A stretch of 28,865 bases of DNA from an uncultured Acetatifactor sp. Its GTDB lineage: Bacteria; Bacillota; Clostridia; Lachnospirales; Lachnospiraceae. Below the pieces are notes generated by a model that ran no database searches, was not told where the DNA came from, and saw nothing but the letters and a program-made list of their open reading frames with translations. The translations under genes and the position numbers were made by a program. The stretch is taken from assembly GCA_910587555.1 (NCBI GenBank), contig CAJULV010000052.1, positions 1 through 28,865 of the forward strand. The letters run 5' to 3'. Shown here one piece after another: positions 1 to 9,477 of the stretch (position 1 is its first letter; each line of letters begins with the position of its first letter).

Positions 1-2
1 AA

Positions 3-74
3 CAGCTGATAGGGGAATCGAACCCCTGTTTCCGCCGTGAGAGGGCGGCGTCTTGACCGCTTGACCAATCAGCC
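3..74 (-). tRNA. tRNA-Glu (anticodon CUC)
   Basis: A full cloverleaf reads on the minus strand. The acceptor arm is GGCTGAT/ATCAGCT, with a G-U pair at position 1-72. The anticodon stem is CCGCC/GGCGG around the loop CTCTCAC, which gives anticodon CUC for the Glu codon GAG. The T stem is AGGGG/CCCCT with loop TTCGATT. The discriminator base is G, as usual for tRNA-Glu. The two bases after it are TT, so the CCA end is not encoded and must be added after transcription. The gene has its own promoter about 45 bases upstream. Its terminator would lie outside the window. Confidence 0.95.
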
Positions 75-117
75 ATGTTACCTTCTGTATTTTGTACCAC
101 ATCTGCGGTACTCGTTT

Positions 118-146
118 ATACTACAACACTTTGCGGAAAATTGCAA
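118..146 (-). promoter_or_regulatory. Sigma-A-type promoter of tRNA-Glu
   Basis: On the minus strand a TTGCAA -35 box (141-146) and a TAGTAT -10 box (118-123) are separated by exactly 17 bases. Transcription would start near 111, about 37 bases before the mature 5' end. The surrounding DNA (about 80-240) is AT-rich, unlike the GC-rich genes around it. Confidence 0.65.
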
Positions 147-244
147 GTACTTTTTTCAAATTTTTCCTGTTTTTTTTATTTTGTTCATTTTTCGGCTTTT
201 GCCAAAATTATCTGACAATTCCATCACGCAAACAAGCGTTCTGA

Positions 245-433
245 ACCATCCATTTTCAGTCAAATGACATAAAATACATTTATCTACAGGCGGATACGGG
301 AGGCAATGCGGCAGCGGACACGCCTGCAGGCGGCAACAGGGCAGATGAAAATTCCGACAAGCGATCCGGCGAAACAGAAACGGCTCAGCACGCCGGATTC
401 CCGGGACTGCCGCATCCGGGTTTTAATCCCTGA
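245..433 (+). pseudogene. Possible 3' relic of a lost gene
   Basis: The gap between the tRNA and polC is about 395 bases. Its first part is the AT-rich tRNA promoter region. From about 285 it turns GC-rich, and one plus-strand frame stays open from the stop at 242 to TGA at 431-433. The 62 codons contain no ATG, GTG or TTG, so this is not an intact gene. The encoded tail is polar and Gly/Ala/Asp-rich, with tracts such as GGNAAADTPAGGN, and ends FPGLPHPGFNP. I do not recognise the family. It could be the remnant of the C-terminus of a secreted or low-complexity protein, or a chance open frame. Confidence 0.25.
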
Positions 434-469
434 ACGAGACAGTCTCGATTCCCTTCTGCAGACCGTGCA

Positions 470-3400
470 TCACTGAAAATCAAACAGGCTCAGCTGATTC
501 GACTCCGGCAAATCCCCCAGCAGGTTCAGGGATGCCATCAGATCTACCATGGTTTTGGACACTCTGGTGCGCTCACGGAAATCATCCCTGGACATAAACG
601 GTCCATCCTTTACCGCCTCCACGATGGCGTCGGCCGCCTTATCCCCCAAGCCTTCTATGCTGTTCAGGGAAGGCATCAGCTTATCTCCCACAATCTGGAA
701 AGAACGGGACTGGGCAGTAAAGATGTCAATGGGCATAAATTCGAATCCCCTGGCATACATTTCCTGTACTACCCTCATATCACTGTAGGCAGCCTCCTCC
801 CGGTTGGTGAGCGGCACCGCCCCCGCCTCCTTGTCCGCCGCAGCGTCCATGCGCCGCTTGTAATCCGCCATGGCAGCCTCCAGGCGGGCTTTTCCCTGGC
901 ACATCAGCTCATAGGAAAAAGCCTTGGCACGGATGCTGAAAAAGGCTCCGTAATATGCCAGCGGGTAATTGACCTTACAGTAGGCAATCCGCCATGCCAT
1001 CATGACGTAGGCCGCGGCATGGGCCTTGGGGAACATATATTTAATCTTTTTACAGGAGTCGATGTACCAGTCGGGGACATTGTTCTCCTTCATTGCCGTA
1101 ATCCAGTCCTCCTTCAGCCCCTTGCCTTTCCTGACGCTCTCCATAATAGTAAAAGCCAGGCTGGACTCCACACCCATCTGGATCAGATAAGTCATAATAT
1201 CGTCCCTGGTACAAATAGCGGTGGAAATCGTGGCTGTACCGCTCATGATCAGATCCTTGGCATTGCCCACCCATACATCCGTACCGTGGGAAAGCCCGGA
1301 GATACGCACCAGATCCGAAAAAGCCATTGGCTGGGCATCAATTACCATCTGCATGGCAAAATCGGTGCCGAACTCGGGAATCCCCAGAATCCCCAGCCTG
1401 GTGCCGCCTATCTGATCAGGCGTAATTCCCAGCGCATCCGTATTCTGGAACAGGGACATAACATCCTTTCCGTCCAGAGGTATGGTCAGCGGGTCCACAT
1501 TGGTCAAATCCTGCAGCATACGGATCATTGTGGGATCATCGTGTCCCAGGATATCCAGCTTCAGCAGGTTATGGTCAATGGAATGATAGTCAAAATGGGT
1601 GGTAACGATATCCGTCTCCATATCATTGGCAGGATGCTGTACGGGCGTGAAGGAATTGATATTCTGCCCGATAGGCAATACCACGATGCCGCCCGGATGC
1701 TGCCCGGTACTTCTCCGGACACCGGCTACTCCCATGGCAAGACGCTCCATCTCGCTTTTGCGCCTGTGTTTCCCTCTCTCATCGAAATAGTTTTTCACAT
1801 AGCCGAAGGCTGTCTTGTCCGCCAGTGTGGCAATGGTCCCCGCCCGATAGGTCTGTCCCGCGCCGAAAATTACCTCCGTATATTTATGGGCCTTGGACTG
1901 ATACTCTCCCGAAAAATTCAGGTCAATATCCGGCTCCTTGTCTCCCTTGAAGCCCAGGAACGTCTCAAAGGGTATGTCAAATCCGTCCTTATGCAGCGGT
2001 GCCCCGCAGTCTGGGCAGACTCTGTCCGGCATATCCACTCCCGCCTTGCCGGCATAAGCCTTCACTTCCTCGCTCTCAAAATCCACATAATGACATTCGC
2101 TGCAGTAATAATGGGGGCTAAGGGGGTTAATCTCCGTAATCCCCGCCATGGTAGCCACAAAGGAGCTTCCCACGCTTCCCCTGGAACCCACCAGATAACC
2201 GTCCTCCACCGATTTCCAAACCAGCTTCTGGGCGATGATATACATCACCGCGAATCCGTTCGTTATGATGGAATGAAGCTCCTTTTCCAGCCGCTTTTCC
2301 ACAATCTCCGGGAGGTTCGGCCCATAGATTTCATGTGCCCTGTCATAGCAGATTTTGGTCAGCGTCTTATCGCTGTCTTCTATCACCGGCGCGCATTTAT
2401 CCGGGCGCACAGGGTCCACGGACTCAATCATATCCGCTATCTTATTGGTGTTTGTCACCACGATTTCAAATGCCTTGTCACTCCCCAGATAATCGAATTC
2501 CTCCAGCATCTCATCTGTAGTATGTAAAAACAGGGGCGCCTGGTCGTCCGCGTCTTCAAAGCCCCGTCCCGCCATAATGATACGCCTGTAAACCTCGTCT
2601 TCCGGGTCCAGGAAATGCACGTCACAGGTACCCACCACAGGCTTATGGAACTGCTCGCCCAGCTTCACGATGCGGCGGTTAATATTCAGAATATCCTCCA
2701 TACACCCGATGCTTCGGATCCTGTCGGATTCAATCATGAACTTGTTGTTGCCGGAGGGCTGAATCTCCAGATAATCGTAAAAATTCACGATTCTGGCGAT
2801 CTGCATCTCGCTCTGCTCGTCTATAAGGGCACGGTACAGCTCCCCCGCCTCACAGGCACTGCCCAGAATCAGGCCGTCCCGGTACTTCATCACCAGGCTT
2901 TTGGGAATCCTGGGATGTCTGCCGGCATAATAAGTCAGATGAGACTCCGTCACCAGCTTATACAGGTTGATTCGTCCCAGATCGTTTTTCGCAAGGATAA
3001 TGGCATGATAAGTGGGAAGCTTCTTCACCAGATCCGCACTGGCCGCTCCCAGGGCATTCAGCTGTGTCAGATCATGAATCCCGCGCGCATTCAGCATCTG
3101 AATAAGCTTCAGGAAAATCCATGCTGTGCATTCCGCGTCATCCACCGCCCTGTGATGATTCTCCAGGGAGATATTCAGCTTCTTCGCCACGGCATCCAGG
3201 GTGTGCTTCGCCTGTTCGGGAAGGAGTACTCTGGAGATGCCCACCGTATCCACGTAAGTACACTCCGTCTTCTCATCAGACGCACTCCCGGCAGTCCCGT
3301 CACCGCCTTCCCCGTCATCCGCACTTTTGACTACAACTGCGTCTTCGTTATTTTCCGCCTTCTCCCCTGCATACACGGTAAACGGAATCCCCAGCCGCCT

Positions 3401-5314
3401 TGCATTTTCCAGGATAAAGCTCATGTCAAAGCCCGCATTGTGTGCAACCAGCACGCAGCCTCCGCAAAACCGCAGAAAGCGGGGCAGTACCTCTTCTATC
3501 AGAGGTGCGTCCGTCACCATGTCGTCCCGGATACCGGTCAGCTTTTCGATTTCAAAGGGAATGGGTACCTGGGGATTGACAAAGTCGGAAAAGCGATCCG
3601 TCACCTTGCCTCCGCTTACCTTCACCGCACCGATCTCGATAATACGGTTGTTTACCGGCGAGAAACCCGTAGTTTCAATATCGAATACCACGTAATCGCC
3701 GTCCAGGCCCTGTCCTCTGTCCCCGGTCACGATTTCCTTCAGGTCATCCACCAGATAGGCCTCCACCCCGTAGATAATCTTGAAAAAGTCCTGGCGGTCC
3801 GGCGTCTCTCCGTTTTCTTTACACCTCCCCTTCTCCGCCTTCCACAAATCCTGCCATACATGGAAAGCGTCGGTAAAACCCTGTACTACTCCGTGGTCTG
3901 TGATGGCAATTGCCCGATGCCCCCAATTGTAAGCTCGCCTTACGATGTCCTTTGCCTCGGACACACCGTCAAAGTCGCTCATCTTCGTGTGACAATGCAG
4001 TTCCACCCGCTTGTGCAGCGCCATGTCCCTGCGCACGGTTGTGAAGTTGGGAATCTTCCGGATACCGGTAATGGAACCCAGGGTCAGTTCATGATCAAAT
4101 TTATCCAGCGTGGCCACGCCCTTGATCTTCACAAAGGTACCGGCTTTCAGGCCGCCCAGCAGCTCTTTTACGAAATCATTTTTCACAAACAGCTTCACCG
4201 TCATGGTATCCGTAAAATCCGTCACGTCAAACATGACGATACTCCGTTCATTCCTAATCTGCCGGCTGTCAGTCTTCAGTACCTTTCCCCGGATGGTAAC
4301 CTCTCCCATTTCGCCGATAATGTCCTCTATGGGAATGGCTTCGTCCTCGAACTCCCGCCCGTACAGGACATCCGGGTCATCGGACTGCTTCAGGGTACGG
4401 CCGTAGTCACCGTTTCTGCGGAATTCGCCGCGCTTGAAATCACCCTTGCGCTGGAAACCGCCCGGATGCCCGAAACCGCCGTCCGCGGCCTGGCGTGTAG
4501 TTCCGCCCCGGGACGCATTTCCTCCGGAAGGATTGCCCTGTTCCCTTCCCGCATCCGGGGCAGCCGTCCCGTTCTGCCCATTGCCGCCGGCCGGCACGTT
4601 TCCGTTCCGGCTGTCCCCGGTATTCCGGCGATTGCCCTCCGGCTGTCCCGTACCGCCCTCGCCTCTGACGCGTTTCCCGCCGCTCCCGGCCTGTCCGCCT
4701 CCATTTTCCGTATATGCGGTATCCAGCTTTGCCCGCAGGCATATCTCATTCACGCGCATCTGAATCTTCAGTTCATCATCCCCCGTATACTTGCGGGGAG
4801 CCGCTTCCCGGTAGGCAACCGTCACCCCCGTACTCAGGCCGCAGCGCTCCACCAGGATCTTTTCCAGTACCCGGATCAATTCCGCCTCCTTGCCCCTGTT
4901 GGGTATGGTATCCTCCAACGTAAGCCTGATTCCCCCGGATTCCGGGTATGAAATATCCGCGGTGCGGAAGGCATTGTACTCCACATGGCTGTACCCCAGC
5001 AATTCCGCCAGGATACTCTCCCTGTACGCCTCCATCAAATTCTCAGGCGTATATTGGGCGGAAAGCTCGAAACGCTCAAAAATCCGGACCAGCATCGACC
5101 CGCGGGGAAACAGCTGTGCCTTGATTTCCTTCTCCGCCGCCCATATGTCCTCTTTCATGATCAGCCTGGTACTGTACAGGTAGACCGTAAGCCTGTCCTT
5201 CTGCCTGGTGGCAGAGACCCTCTCCACCTTCGCCTGCTCCAGCTTGTCGTGCAGCGTTCCACTTATATTTAATGTAGGAAATACTTCAAAAAAAGGTTTT
5301 GCCTTTGTCATCAT
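470..5314 (-). CDS. polC: DNA polymerase III alpha subunit, PolC type
   Basis: Replicative polymerase of low-GC Gram-positive bacteria, with an inserted 3'-5' proofreading exonuclease. Domains in order: N-terminal domains (1-200); an OB fold around 335-420; a PHP domain starting ELHCHTKMSDFDG (438-450); a DnaQ-like exonuclease with FDIETTG (D545, E547) and HNAGFD (625-630); the polymerase core with catalytic PDIDLNF (D1129, D1131); a Cys4 zinc site (C1071, C1074, C1100, C1103); a helix-hairpin-helix; and a C-terminal QLSLFD that fits the beta-clamp-binding consensus. At 1614 residues it exceeds the usual 1430-1470. The excess is a Gly/Arg/Asn-rich insert at about 204-306 and an acidic insert at about 651-686 inside the exonuclease. 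The first ATG overlaps the ispG stop (ATGA) and has GGAG eight bases upstream; a second ATG follows directly. Co-transcribed with ispG. Confidence 0.97.
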   Translation of the reverse strand: MMTKAKPFFEVFPTLNISGTLHDKLEQAKVERVSATRQKDRLTVYLYSTRLIMKEDIWAAEKEIKAQLFPRGSMLVRIFERFELSAQYTPENLMEAYRESILAELLGYSHVEYNAFRTADISYPESGGIRLTLEDTIPNRGKEAELIRVLEKILVERCGLSTGVTVAYREAAPRKYTGDDELKIQMRVNEICLRAKLDTAYTENGGGQAGSGGKRVRGEGGTGQPEGNRRNTGDSRNGNVPAGGNGQNGTAAPDAGREQGNPSGGNASRGGTTRQAADGGFGHPGGFQRKGDFKRGEFRRNGDYGRTLKQSDDPDVLYGREFEDEAIPIEDIIGEMGEVTIRGKVLKTDSRQIRNERSIVMFDVTDFTDTMTVKLFVKNDFVKELLGGLKAGTFVKIKGVATLDKFDHELTLGSITGIRKIPNFTTVRRDMALHKRVELHCHTKMSDFDGVSEAKDIVRRAYNWGHRAIAITDHGVVQGFTDAFHVWQDLWKAEKGRCKENGETPDRQDFFKIIYGVEAYLVDDLKEIVTGDRGQGLDGDYVVFDIETTGFSPVNNRIIEIGAVKVSGGKVTDRFSDFVNPQVPIPFEIEKLTGIRDDMVTDAPLIEEVLPRFLRFCGGCVLVAHNAGFDMSFILENARRLGIPFTVYAGEKAENNEDAVVVKSADDGEGGDGTAGSASDEKTECTYVDTVGISRVLLPEQAKHTLDAVAKKLNISLENHHRAVDDAECTAWIFLKLIQMLNARGIHDLTQLNALGAASADLVKKLPTYHAIILAKNDLGRINLYKLVTESHLTYYAGRHPRIPKSLVMKYRDGLILGSACEAGELYRALIDEQSEMQIARIVNFYDYLEIQPSGNNKFMIESDRIRSIGCMEDILNINRRIVKLGEQFHKPVVGTCDVHFLDPEDEVYRRIIMAGRGFEDADDQAPLFLHTTDEMLEEFDYLGSDKAFEIVVTNTNKIADMIESVDPVRPDKCAPVIEDSDKTLTKICYDRAHEIYGPNLPEIVEKRLEKELHSIITNGFAVMYIIAQKLVWKSVEDGYLVGSRGSVGSSFVATMAGITEINPLSPHYYCSECHYVDFESEEVKAYAGKAGVDMPDRVCPDCGAPLHKDGFDIPFETFLGFKGDKEPDIDLNFSGEYQSKAHKYTEVIFGAGQTYRAGTIATLADKTAFGYVKNYFDERGKHRRKSEMERLAMGVAGVRRSTGQHPGGIVVLPIGQNINSFTPVQHPANDMETDIVTTHFDYHSIDHNLLKLDILGHDDPTMIRMLQDLTNVDPLTIPLDGKDVMSLFQNTDALGITPDQIGGTRLGILGIPEFGTDFAMQMVIDAQPMAFSDLVRISGLSHGTDVWVGNAKDLIMSGTATISTAICTRDDIMTYLIQMGVESSLAFTIMESVRKGKGLKEDWITAMKENNVPDWYIDSCKKIKYMFPKAHAAAYVMMAWRIAYCKVNYPLAYYGAFFSIRAKAFSYELMCQGKARLEAAMADYKRRMDAAADKEAGAVPLTNREEAAYSDMRVVQEMYARGFEFMPIDIFTAQSRSFQIVGDKLMPSLNSIEGLGDKAADAIVEAVKDGPFMSRDDFRERTRVSKTMVDLMASLNLLGDLPESNQLSLFDFQ

Positions 5315-6363
5315 TTCCAGTGCTCCAACTCTTCCTTCAGCGCGTCAAGCAATTGTTCCTCCGGCACCTTGCGCAGGATTTCCCCTTCTTTAAACAAAAG
5401 CCCCTCTCCACGGCCGCCGGCTATGCCCAGCTGGGCCTCCCTGGCTTCTCCCGGCCCGTTCACCGCGCAGCCCATCACGGCCACTTTCATGTTCAGGGGA
5501 TAATCTTCCACCAGCTTTTCCACCCTTTCTGCCAACCCGACCAAATCGATTTCGGTCCGGCCGCAGGTTGGGCAGGAGACCACCTCTATGCCTTCCCTGC
5601 GCAGTCCCAGGGTGCGCAGGATTAGCCTTGCCGACTTAACCTCCTCCACCGGGCTGCCGGTGAGGGATACACGGACAGTATCGCCAATCCCCTGGTTCAA
5701 TATCAGCCCCAGGCCAATGGCGGATTTAATATTCCCGCTCCGCACGGTCCCGGACTCCGTGATTCCCACATGAAGGGGATAGGCCGTCCTCTCCGCCAGC
5801 AGTTCATGCGCCTTCACACACATTAGCACATCGGAAGATTTAATGCTGATTACCATATCGTAAAAGCCTGCCTCTTCCATCATTTGTACTTTATCCAGGG
5901 CACTCTCCACGATCCCCTCCGCCGTCACACCACCGTATTTTTCTATCAGACGTTTCTCCAGGGAGCCGCTGTTCACACCTACCCGGATGGGAATACCATA
6001 CCCGGAAGCCACCTCCGCCACGGCTTTCACCTTGTCAGGCCCGCCGATATTACCGGGATTGATGCGTATCTTGTCGGCACCGTTTTCCATTGCGGCGATT
6101 GCCATCTTGTAGTCAAAATGAATATCCGCAACCAGCGGAATATGGATCTGCTTCTTTATCTCCGAGAGAGCCTCCGCCGCCTCCATATCCGGTACGGTGC
6201 AGCGGATAATCTCGCATCCTGCACGCTCCAGTTCAAGAATCTGCGCCACCGTGGCTGCCACATCCTGGGTTTTTGTGTTGGTCATGGACTGTATCAGGAC
6301 GGGATTCCCCCCGCCGATTATCCTGTCCCCAATCCGTACTGTCTTCGTATTCTCCCTGTGCAT
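5311..6363 (-). CDS. ispG: 4-hydroxy-3-methylbut-2-en-1-yl diphosphate synthase (IspG)
   Basis: [4Fe-4S] enzyme of the MEP isoprenoid pathway. It reductively converts MEcPP to HMBPP in the cytoplasm. The 350 residues match the short bacterial form: a TIM-barrel start with GGGNPVLIQSMTNT, the barrel motif DKIRINPGNIG, then the C-terminal cluster domain with SCPTCGRTEID and MGCAVNGPGEA, which supply the three cluster cysteines. The start has a strong GGGAGG six bases upstream, and a promoter lies at 6417-6446. Its TGA overlaps the polC ATG by four bases, which suggests translational coupling. In many Clostridia ispG follows dxr and rseP; here the upstream neighbour is dprA instead. Confidence 0.97.
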   Translation of the reverse strand: MHRENTKTVRIGDRIIGGGNPVLIQSMTNTKTQDVAATVAQILELERAGCEIIRCTVPDMEAAEALSEIKKQIHIPLVADIHFDYKMAIAAMENGADKIRINPGNIGGPDKVKAVAEVASGYGIPIRVGVNSGSLEKRLIEKYGGVTAEGIVESALDKVQMMEEAGFYDMVISIKSSDVLMCVKAHELLAERTAYPLHVGITESGTVRSGNIKSAIGLGLILNQGIGDTVRVSLTGSPVEEVKSARLILRTLGLRREGIEVVSCPTCGRTEIDLVGLAERVEKLVEDYPLNMKVAVMGCAVNGPGEAREAQLGIAGGRGEGLLFKEGEILRKVPEEQLLDALKEELEHWK

Positions 6364-6416
6364 TGTATACCTCCCTGAATTTTCGCCGGTTTTGACTGTT
6401 GCGTCTCATATCTGCA

Positions 6417-6446
6417 AGTATACCACATTCGAGGGAACCGTGTCAG
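6417..6446 (-). promoter_or_regulatory. Sigma-A-type promoter of ispG-polC
   Basis: A CTGACA -35 box (6441-6446) and a perfect TATACT -10 box (6417-6422) are 18 bases apart on the minus strand, about 55 bases upstream of the ispG ATG. This makes ispG-polC a unit separate from comM-dprA. The rest of the 168-base gap shows no gene. Confidence 0.6.
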
Positions 6447-6531
6447 CATAAAATGCGATTTCGTTTCTTTCATGCCCCTTTTGCGGCAACAGTTCAGAAA
6501 ACAGTTGTAACAGCGGACAGCACTCCCCATA

Positions 6532-7716
6532 TCAGGGACAGGGAGGGTTCCCGCTTCTGCAGAAATGCCCCGGACTGACCTGAATGATCATTTCCTCCAT
6601 ACAAAGACGCATCAGATATGATATCATTTGCCCGCGATATTGTTCCGGAAGCGCCCGGCCGATCTCCTCCGCCGTCTTCGGATAAAAGTCAACAGCACGA
6701 TAAACCGTATGCAGTTCCTCTGTCAATCGTTTTCCCGCATCCTTATCGTCTTCCGCCTTCTCCATGCGGGAAGCTTCCTCCCGCTGCCTACGGATCCCGG
6801 GCTTTATTCCCTTCTCCTTTTTATTTTCCCTCAGCCGCAGAATCTCCTCGTAAAAGCTCTCCGGACTCAGACACACTTCCGCCCCCTGCTTAATCAGCCT
6901 GTTGCAGCCGTCGCTGAGCCTGTCCGTCAGCCGCCCCGGCACCACATATACTTCCCGTCCCTGCTCCAGGGCCATATCCACGGTAATCAGCGTACCGCTT
7001 CTGACTCTTGCCTCTATTACCACCACCGCGTCAGCCAGCCCGCTGACAATCCTGTTCCTGGGTGGAAAATTCTGCGGACGGGCAGGCGTACCCAGCGGAT
7101 AGGTGGACAGCACGGCTCCGCCCTCTGTCAGGCGCCTGTAAAGCCCCCTGTTCTGGGCAGGATAACAGATATCCACACCGGAACCCAGCACTCCCAGGGA
7201 AGTGCCGCCCCCTTCCAGGGCCGCCTCCTGGCTGATGCCGTCTATCCCCTTTGCCATACCGCTGACTACCGTCACGCCATGTCTTCCCAATGCCGTTCCC
7301 AGTTCTCTCGCCACATATCTCCCGTATTCGGAACATTCCCTGGCGCCGACCACAGCCACGGCGGGAATATCTTCCCCAGGCAGCCTGCCCCTGACAAATA
7401 GACAATAAGGCGCATCCGGTATATTTTTCAGCCTTTCCGGATAACCCCGGTCCGAAATCGTCACAAGCTCGATCCCCTCTTCCCGCATTTCCCTGTATTT
7501 TACTTCCGGCGGCCATTTTGCCGTATACTCGCTTAAGGCTTCCACCTGTTTGGGTTCAAGTACCTTGCCCCACTGTTCCCTGCCCGCAAAATAGGCACCT
7601 TCCGGTCCGCCCAGGCTTTCCGAAAATCTGCGTAGCCGCGCGTTTCCGATATTCGGAAAATTGCACAGCCAGCAAGCGTATATTTTTTCTCTTTCTCTCT
7701 GTTCTTCCAGACTCAT
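6532..7716 (-). CDS. dprA: DNA-processing protein DprA (Smf)
   Basis: Single-stranded DNA-binding protein that loads RecA on DNA taken up by transformation; it is also widespread in bacteria not known to be competent. The 394 residues contain an N-terminal SAM/HhH-like region (1-90). The extended Rossmann fold follows: VVGARECSEYG (122-132), VSGMAKGIDG (151-160), LGSGVDICYPAQN (177-189) and FPPRNRIVSG (217-226). A charged Lys/Glu linker spans about 297-330, and a C-terminal winged-helix-like domain covers about 331-385. The start has an AAAGGAG ribosome binding site. It lies 42 bases downstream of comM, so the two are probably co-transcribed. The usual downstream topA is absent. Confidence 0.95.
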   Translation of the reverse strand: MSLEEQREREKIYACWLCNFPNIGNARLRRFSESLGGPEGAYFAGREQWGKVLEPKQVEALSEYTAKWPPEVKYREMREEGIELVTISDRGYPERLKNIPDAPYCLFVRGRLPGEDIPAVAVVGARECSEYGRYVARELGTALGRHGVTVVSGMAKGIDGISQEAALEGGGTSLGVLGSGVDICYPAQNRGLYRRLTEGGAVLSTYPLGTPARPQNFPPRNRIVSGLADAVVVIEARVRSGTLITVDMALEQGREVYVVPGRLTDRLSDGCNRLIKQGAEVCLSPESFYEEILRLRENKKEKGIKPGIRRQREEASRMEKAEDDKDAGKRLTEELHTVYRAVDFYPKTAEEIGRALPEQYRGQMISYLMRLCMEEMIIQVSPGHFCRSGNPPCP

Positions 7717-7758
7717 ATTTACCTGTCTCCTTTCCCTGCCTGTAACGTATGAAAAGCA

Positions 7759-9318
7759 TTAATGTGCCCAGTATTCCAGCGAAGGCCTGTAGAAGGCGGC
7801 CTCCATCAGATGCCCCGTTTCAATCCGCTCCGCACCGTCCAGGTCGGCCATGGTTCTGGCAACCCGCAAAATGCGGTGATATCCCCTGGCGCTCAGCCTA
7901 AGCGAATGGTACAACTGCTCCATACATCGCTGTTCCTCCGGCTGCAGCACACAGTATTTTTCGATGGCAGCGGACTCTATGTCTCCGTTAAACCGATTCG
8001 CCGTACCCGCAAAACGCTCCTTCTGAACCTGTCTCGCCCGCTCCACCCGCCTGCGGATCTCCGCGCTGCTCTCTCCTTTCCTCCCTGTCTGAAGCTTTGC
8101 GTATTTCACGGGCTGCAGTTCCACGCAGAGATCAATCCTGTCAAGTATGGGTCCGGAGACCTTTCCCATATACTTGCCGATCCGCGTCTTGGAACAGCGA
8201 CAGCGGTTGGTATCCGGATAATAGCCGCAGGGACAGGGGTTCATGGCACAGACCAGCATAAAATCGCTGGGATAGGTAACATTGCCGTTCATACGCGAAA
8301 TATTTACGCTTCTGTCTTCCAGGGGCTGGCGCAGCGCGTCCAGCGCAGCCCGCTGGAATTCCGGCAATTCGTCCAGAAACAGCACGCCCCTGTGGGCCAG
8401 GGATATTATGCCCGGCCTGGGTACGGCGCTCCCTCCGATCAGGGCAGCCTGCGTGACGGTGTGGTGGGGACTCCGAAAAGGCCGCTCCGTCACCAGCGCC
8501 TCCCCCTCCTCCATCAGCCCCGCCACACTGACTACAGCAGTCACCTCCAGGCTTTCCTCCAGCGTCAGGGGCGGAAGTATCCCCGGAATCCGCTTTGCAA
8601 TCATGGATTTTCCTGCCCCCGGAGGTCCCACCATCAGAAGATTGTGAAAGCCTGCCGCCGCAATCTCCGCTGCCCTTATGGCACTTTCCTGCCCTGTCAC
8701 CTCGCTGAAATCACACCTGCCGCTTCCTGCAAATCCCTGAACCGCTTCTCTGAACAGGCTGTCCGTATCCACGGAAACCGCTTTCAGGATATCCTGCCTA
8801 TCCCTGTGCCCAGCCATCAGATAATGCAGAATATCCAGAATACTTCCTGCCTCGCGGACAGTGACCCCCGGCACCACCGCCGCTTCCCTGGCATTCGCCC
8901 TGGGGACGATGCACTGCCGGATACCGCCCGACGCTGCCGCCTGTATGACGGGCAATACCCCCCTTGCCTTTTTCAGTTCTCCGTCCAGTCCCAGTTCCCC
9001 CAGAAACAGAATGCCGTCCGCGCTTCCCCTTGGAATCATGCCCATGGATTCCAGCACGCCCACCGCTATGGGAAGGTCAAATGCGGTTCCTTCCTTTCTT
9101 CGGTCTGCCGGTGATAAATTCACGGTTATACGCTTTGGCGGCAGGTTCAGACCCACGTTTTTCAGCGCAACCGTTACCCTCTCTCTGGATTCCCGAACCT
9201 CCGTACTGAGGGATCCCACCATTAAAAAAGCCGGAAGCCCGTTGGCAATGTCCACCTCCACAGAGACCAGGTAAGCCGAAACGCCCTGGAGCGCTCCGGA
9301 AAAAATCGTACTGTACAT
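7759..9318 (-). CDS. comM: YifB/ComM-family Mg-chelatase-like AAA+ ATPase
   Basis: Hexameric AAA+ helicase-like protein. In Haemophilus and Vibrio, ComM promotes branch migration during natural transformation. The 519 residues start with the Lon-protease-like fold (1-170; VNLSPADRRKEG, FDLPIAVGVLES). The AAA+ core follows: Walker A GPPGAGKS (231-238), Walker B VLFLDELPEF (312-321), a CAMNPCPCGYYPDTNRCRC cysteine cluster (357-375) and the arginine-finger region ILDRIDL (391-397). The Mg-chelatase C-terminal domain is present, so the protein looks intact. A near-consensus TAGGAGG sits about six bases before the ATG. It leads the dprA unit. No convincing -35/-10 pair was found upstream. Confidence 0.95.
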   Translation of the reverse strand: MYSTIFSGALQGVSAYLVSVEVDIANGLPAFLMVGSLSTEVRESRERVTVALKNVGLNLPPKRITVNLSPADRRKEGTAFDLPIAVGVLESMGMIPRGSADGILFLGELGLDGELKKARGVLPVIQAAASGGIRQCIVPRANAREAAVVPGVTVREAGSILDILHYLMAGHRDRQDILKAVSVDTDSLFREAVQGFAGSGRCDFSEVTGQESAIRAAEIAAAGFHNLLMVGPPGAGKSMIAKRIPGILPPLTLEESLEVTAVVSVAGLMEEGEALVTERPFRSPHHTVTQAALIGGSAVPRPGIISLAHRGVLFLDELPEFQRAALDALRQPLEDRSVNISRMNGNVTYPSDFMLVCAMNPCPCGYYPDTNRCRCSKTRIGKYMGKVSGPILDRIDLCVELQPVKYAKLQTGRKGESSAEIRRRVERARQVQKERFAGTANRFNGDIESAAIEKYCVLQPEEQRCMEQLYHSLRLSARGYHRILRVARTMADLDGAERIETGHLMEAAFYRPSLEYWAH

Positions 9319-9477
9319 AAATACCTCCTATCTATATTCCATTTTATTGTATACTTGATTGCGAAAATTCTGCCGGAAACGAAGCATGCGGGATCTGGCG
9401 GACGGCTTCTTCCCCAACACCCTGTCCGGATTATCATTTTTGAAATAATTAATTTACGGAAATACATTTGAAATAAA

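Noticed and set aside
1019..2527. A 502-codon open frame on the plus strand
   Set aside because: Antisense to the catalytic core of polC, without recognisable domains.
2615..4951. A 778-codon open frame on the plus strand
   Set aside because: It lies fully antisense to polC, has no family motifs, and is explained by GC-rich codon use of polC on the other strand.
7762..9114. A 450-codon open frame on the plus strand
   Set aside because: Antisense shadow of comM, rich in His, Arg and Pro, with no domain.
9319..9370. Promoter directly upstream of comM
   Set aside because: TATACA and TATAGA are present, but no -35 box lies at a suitable distance; the call would be arbitrary.
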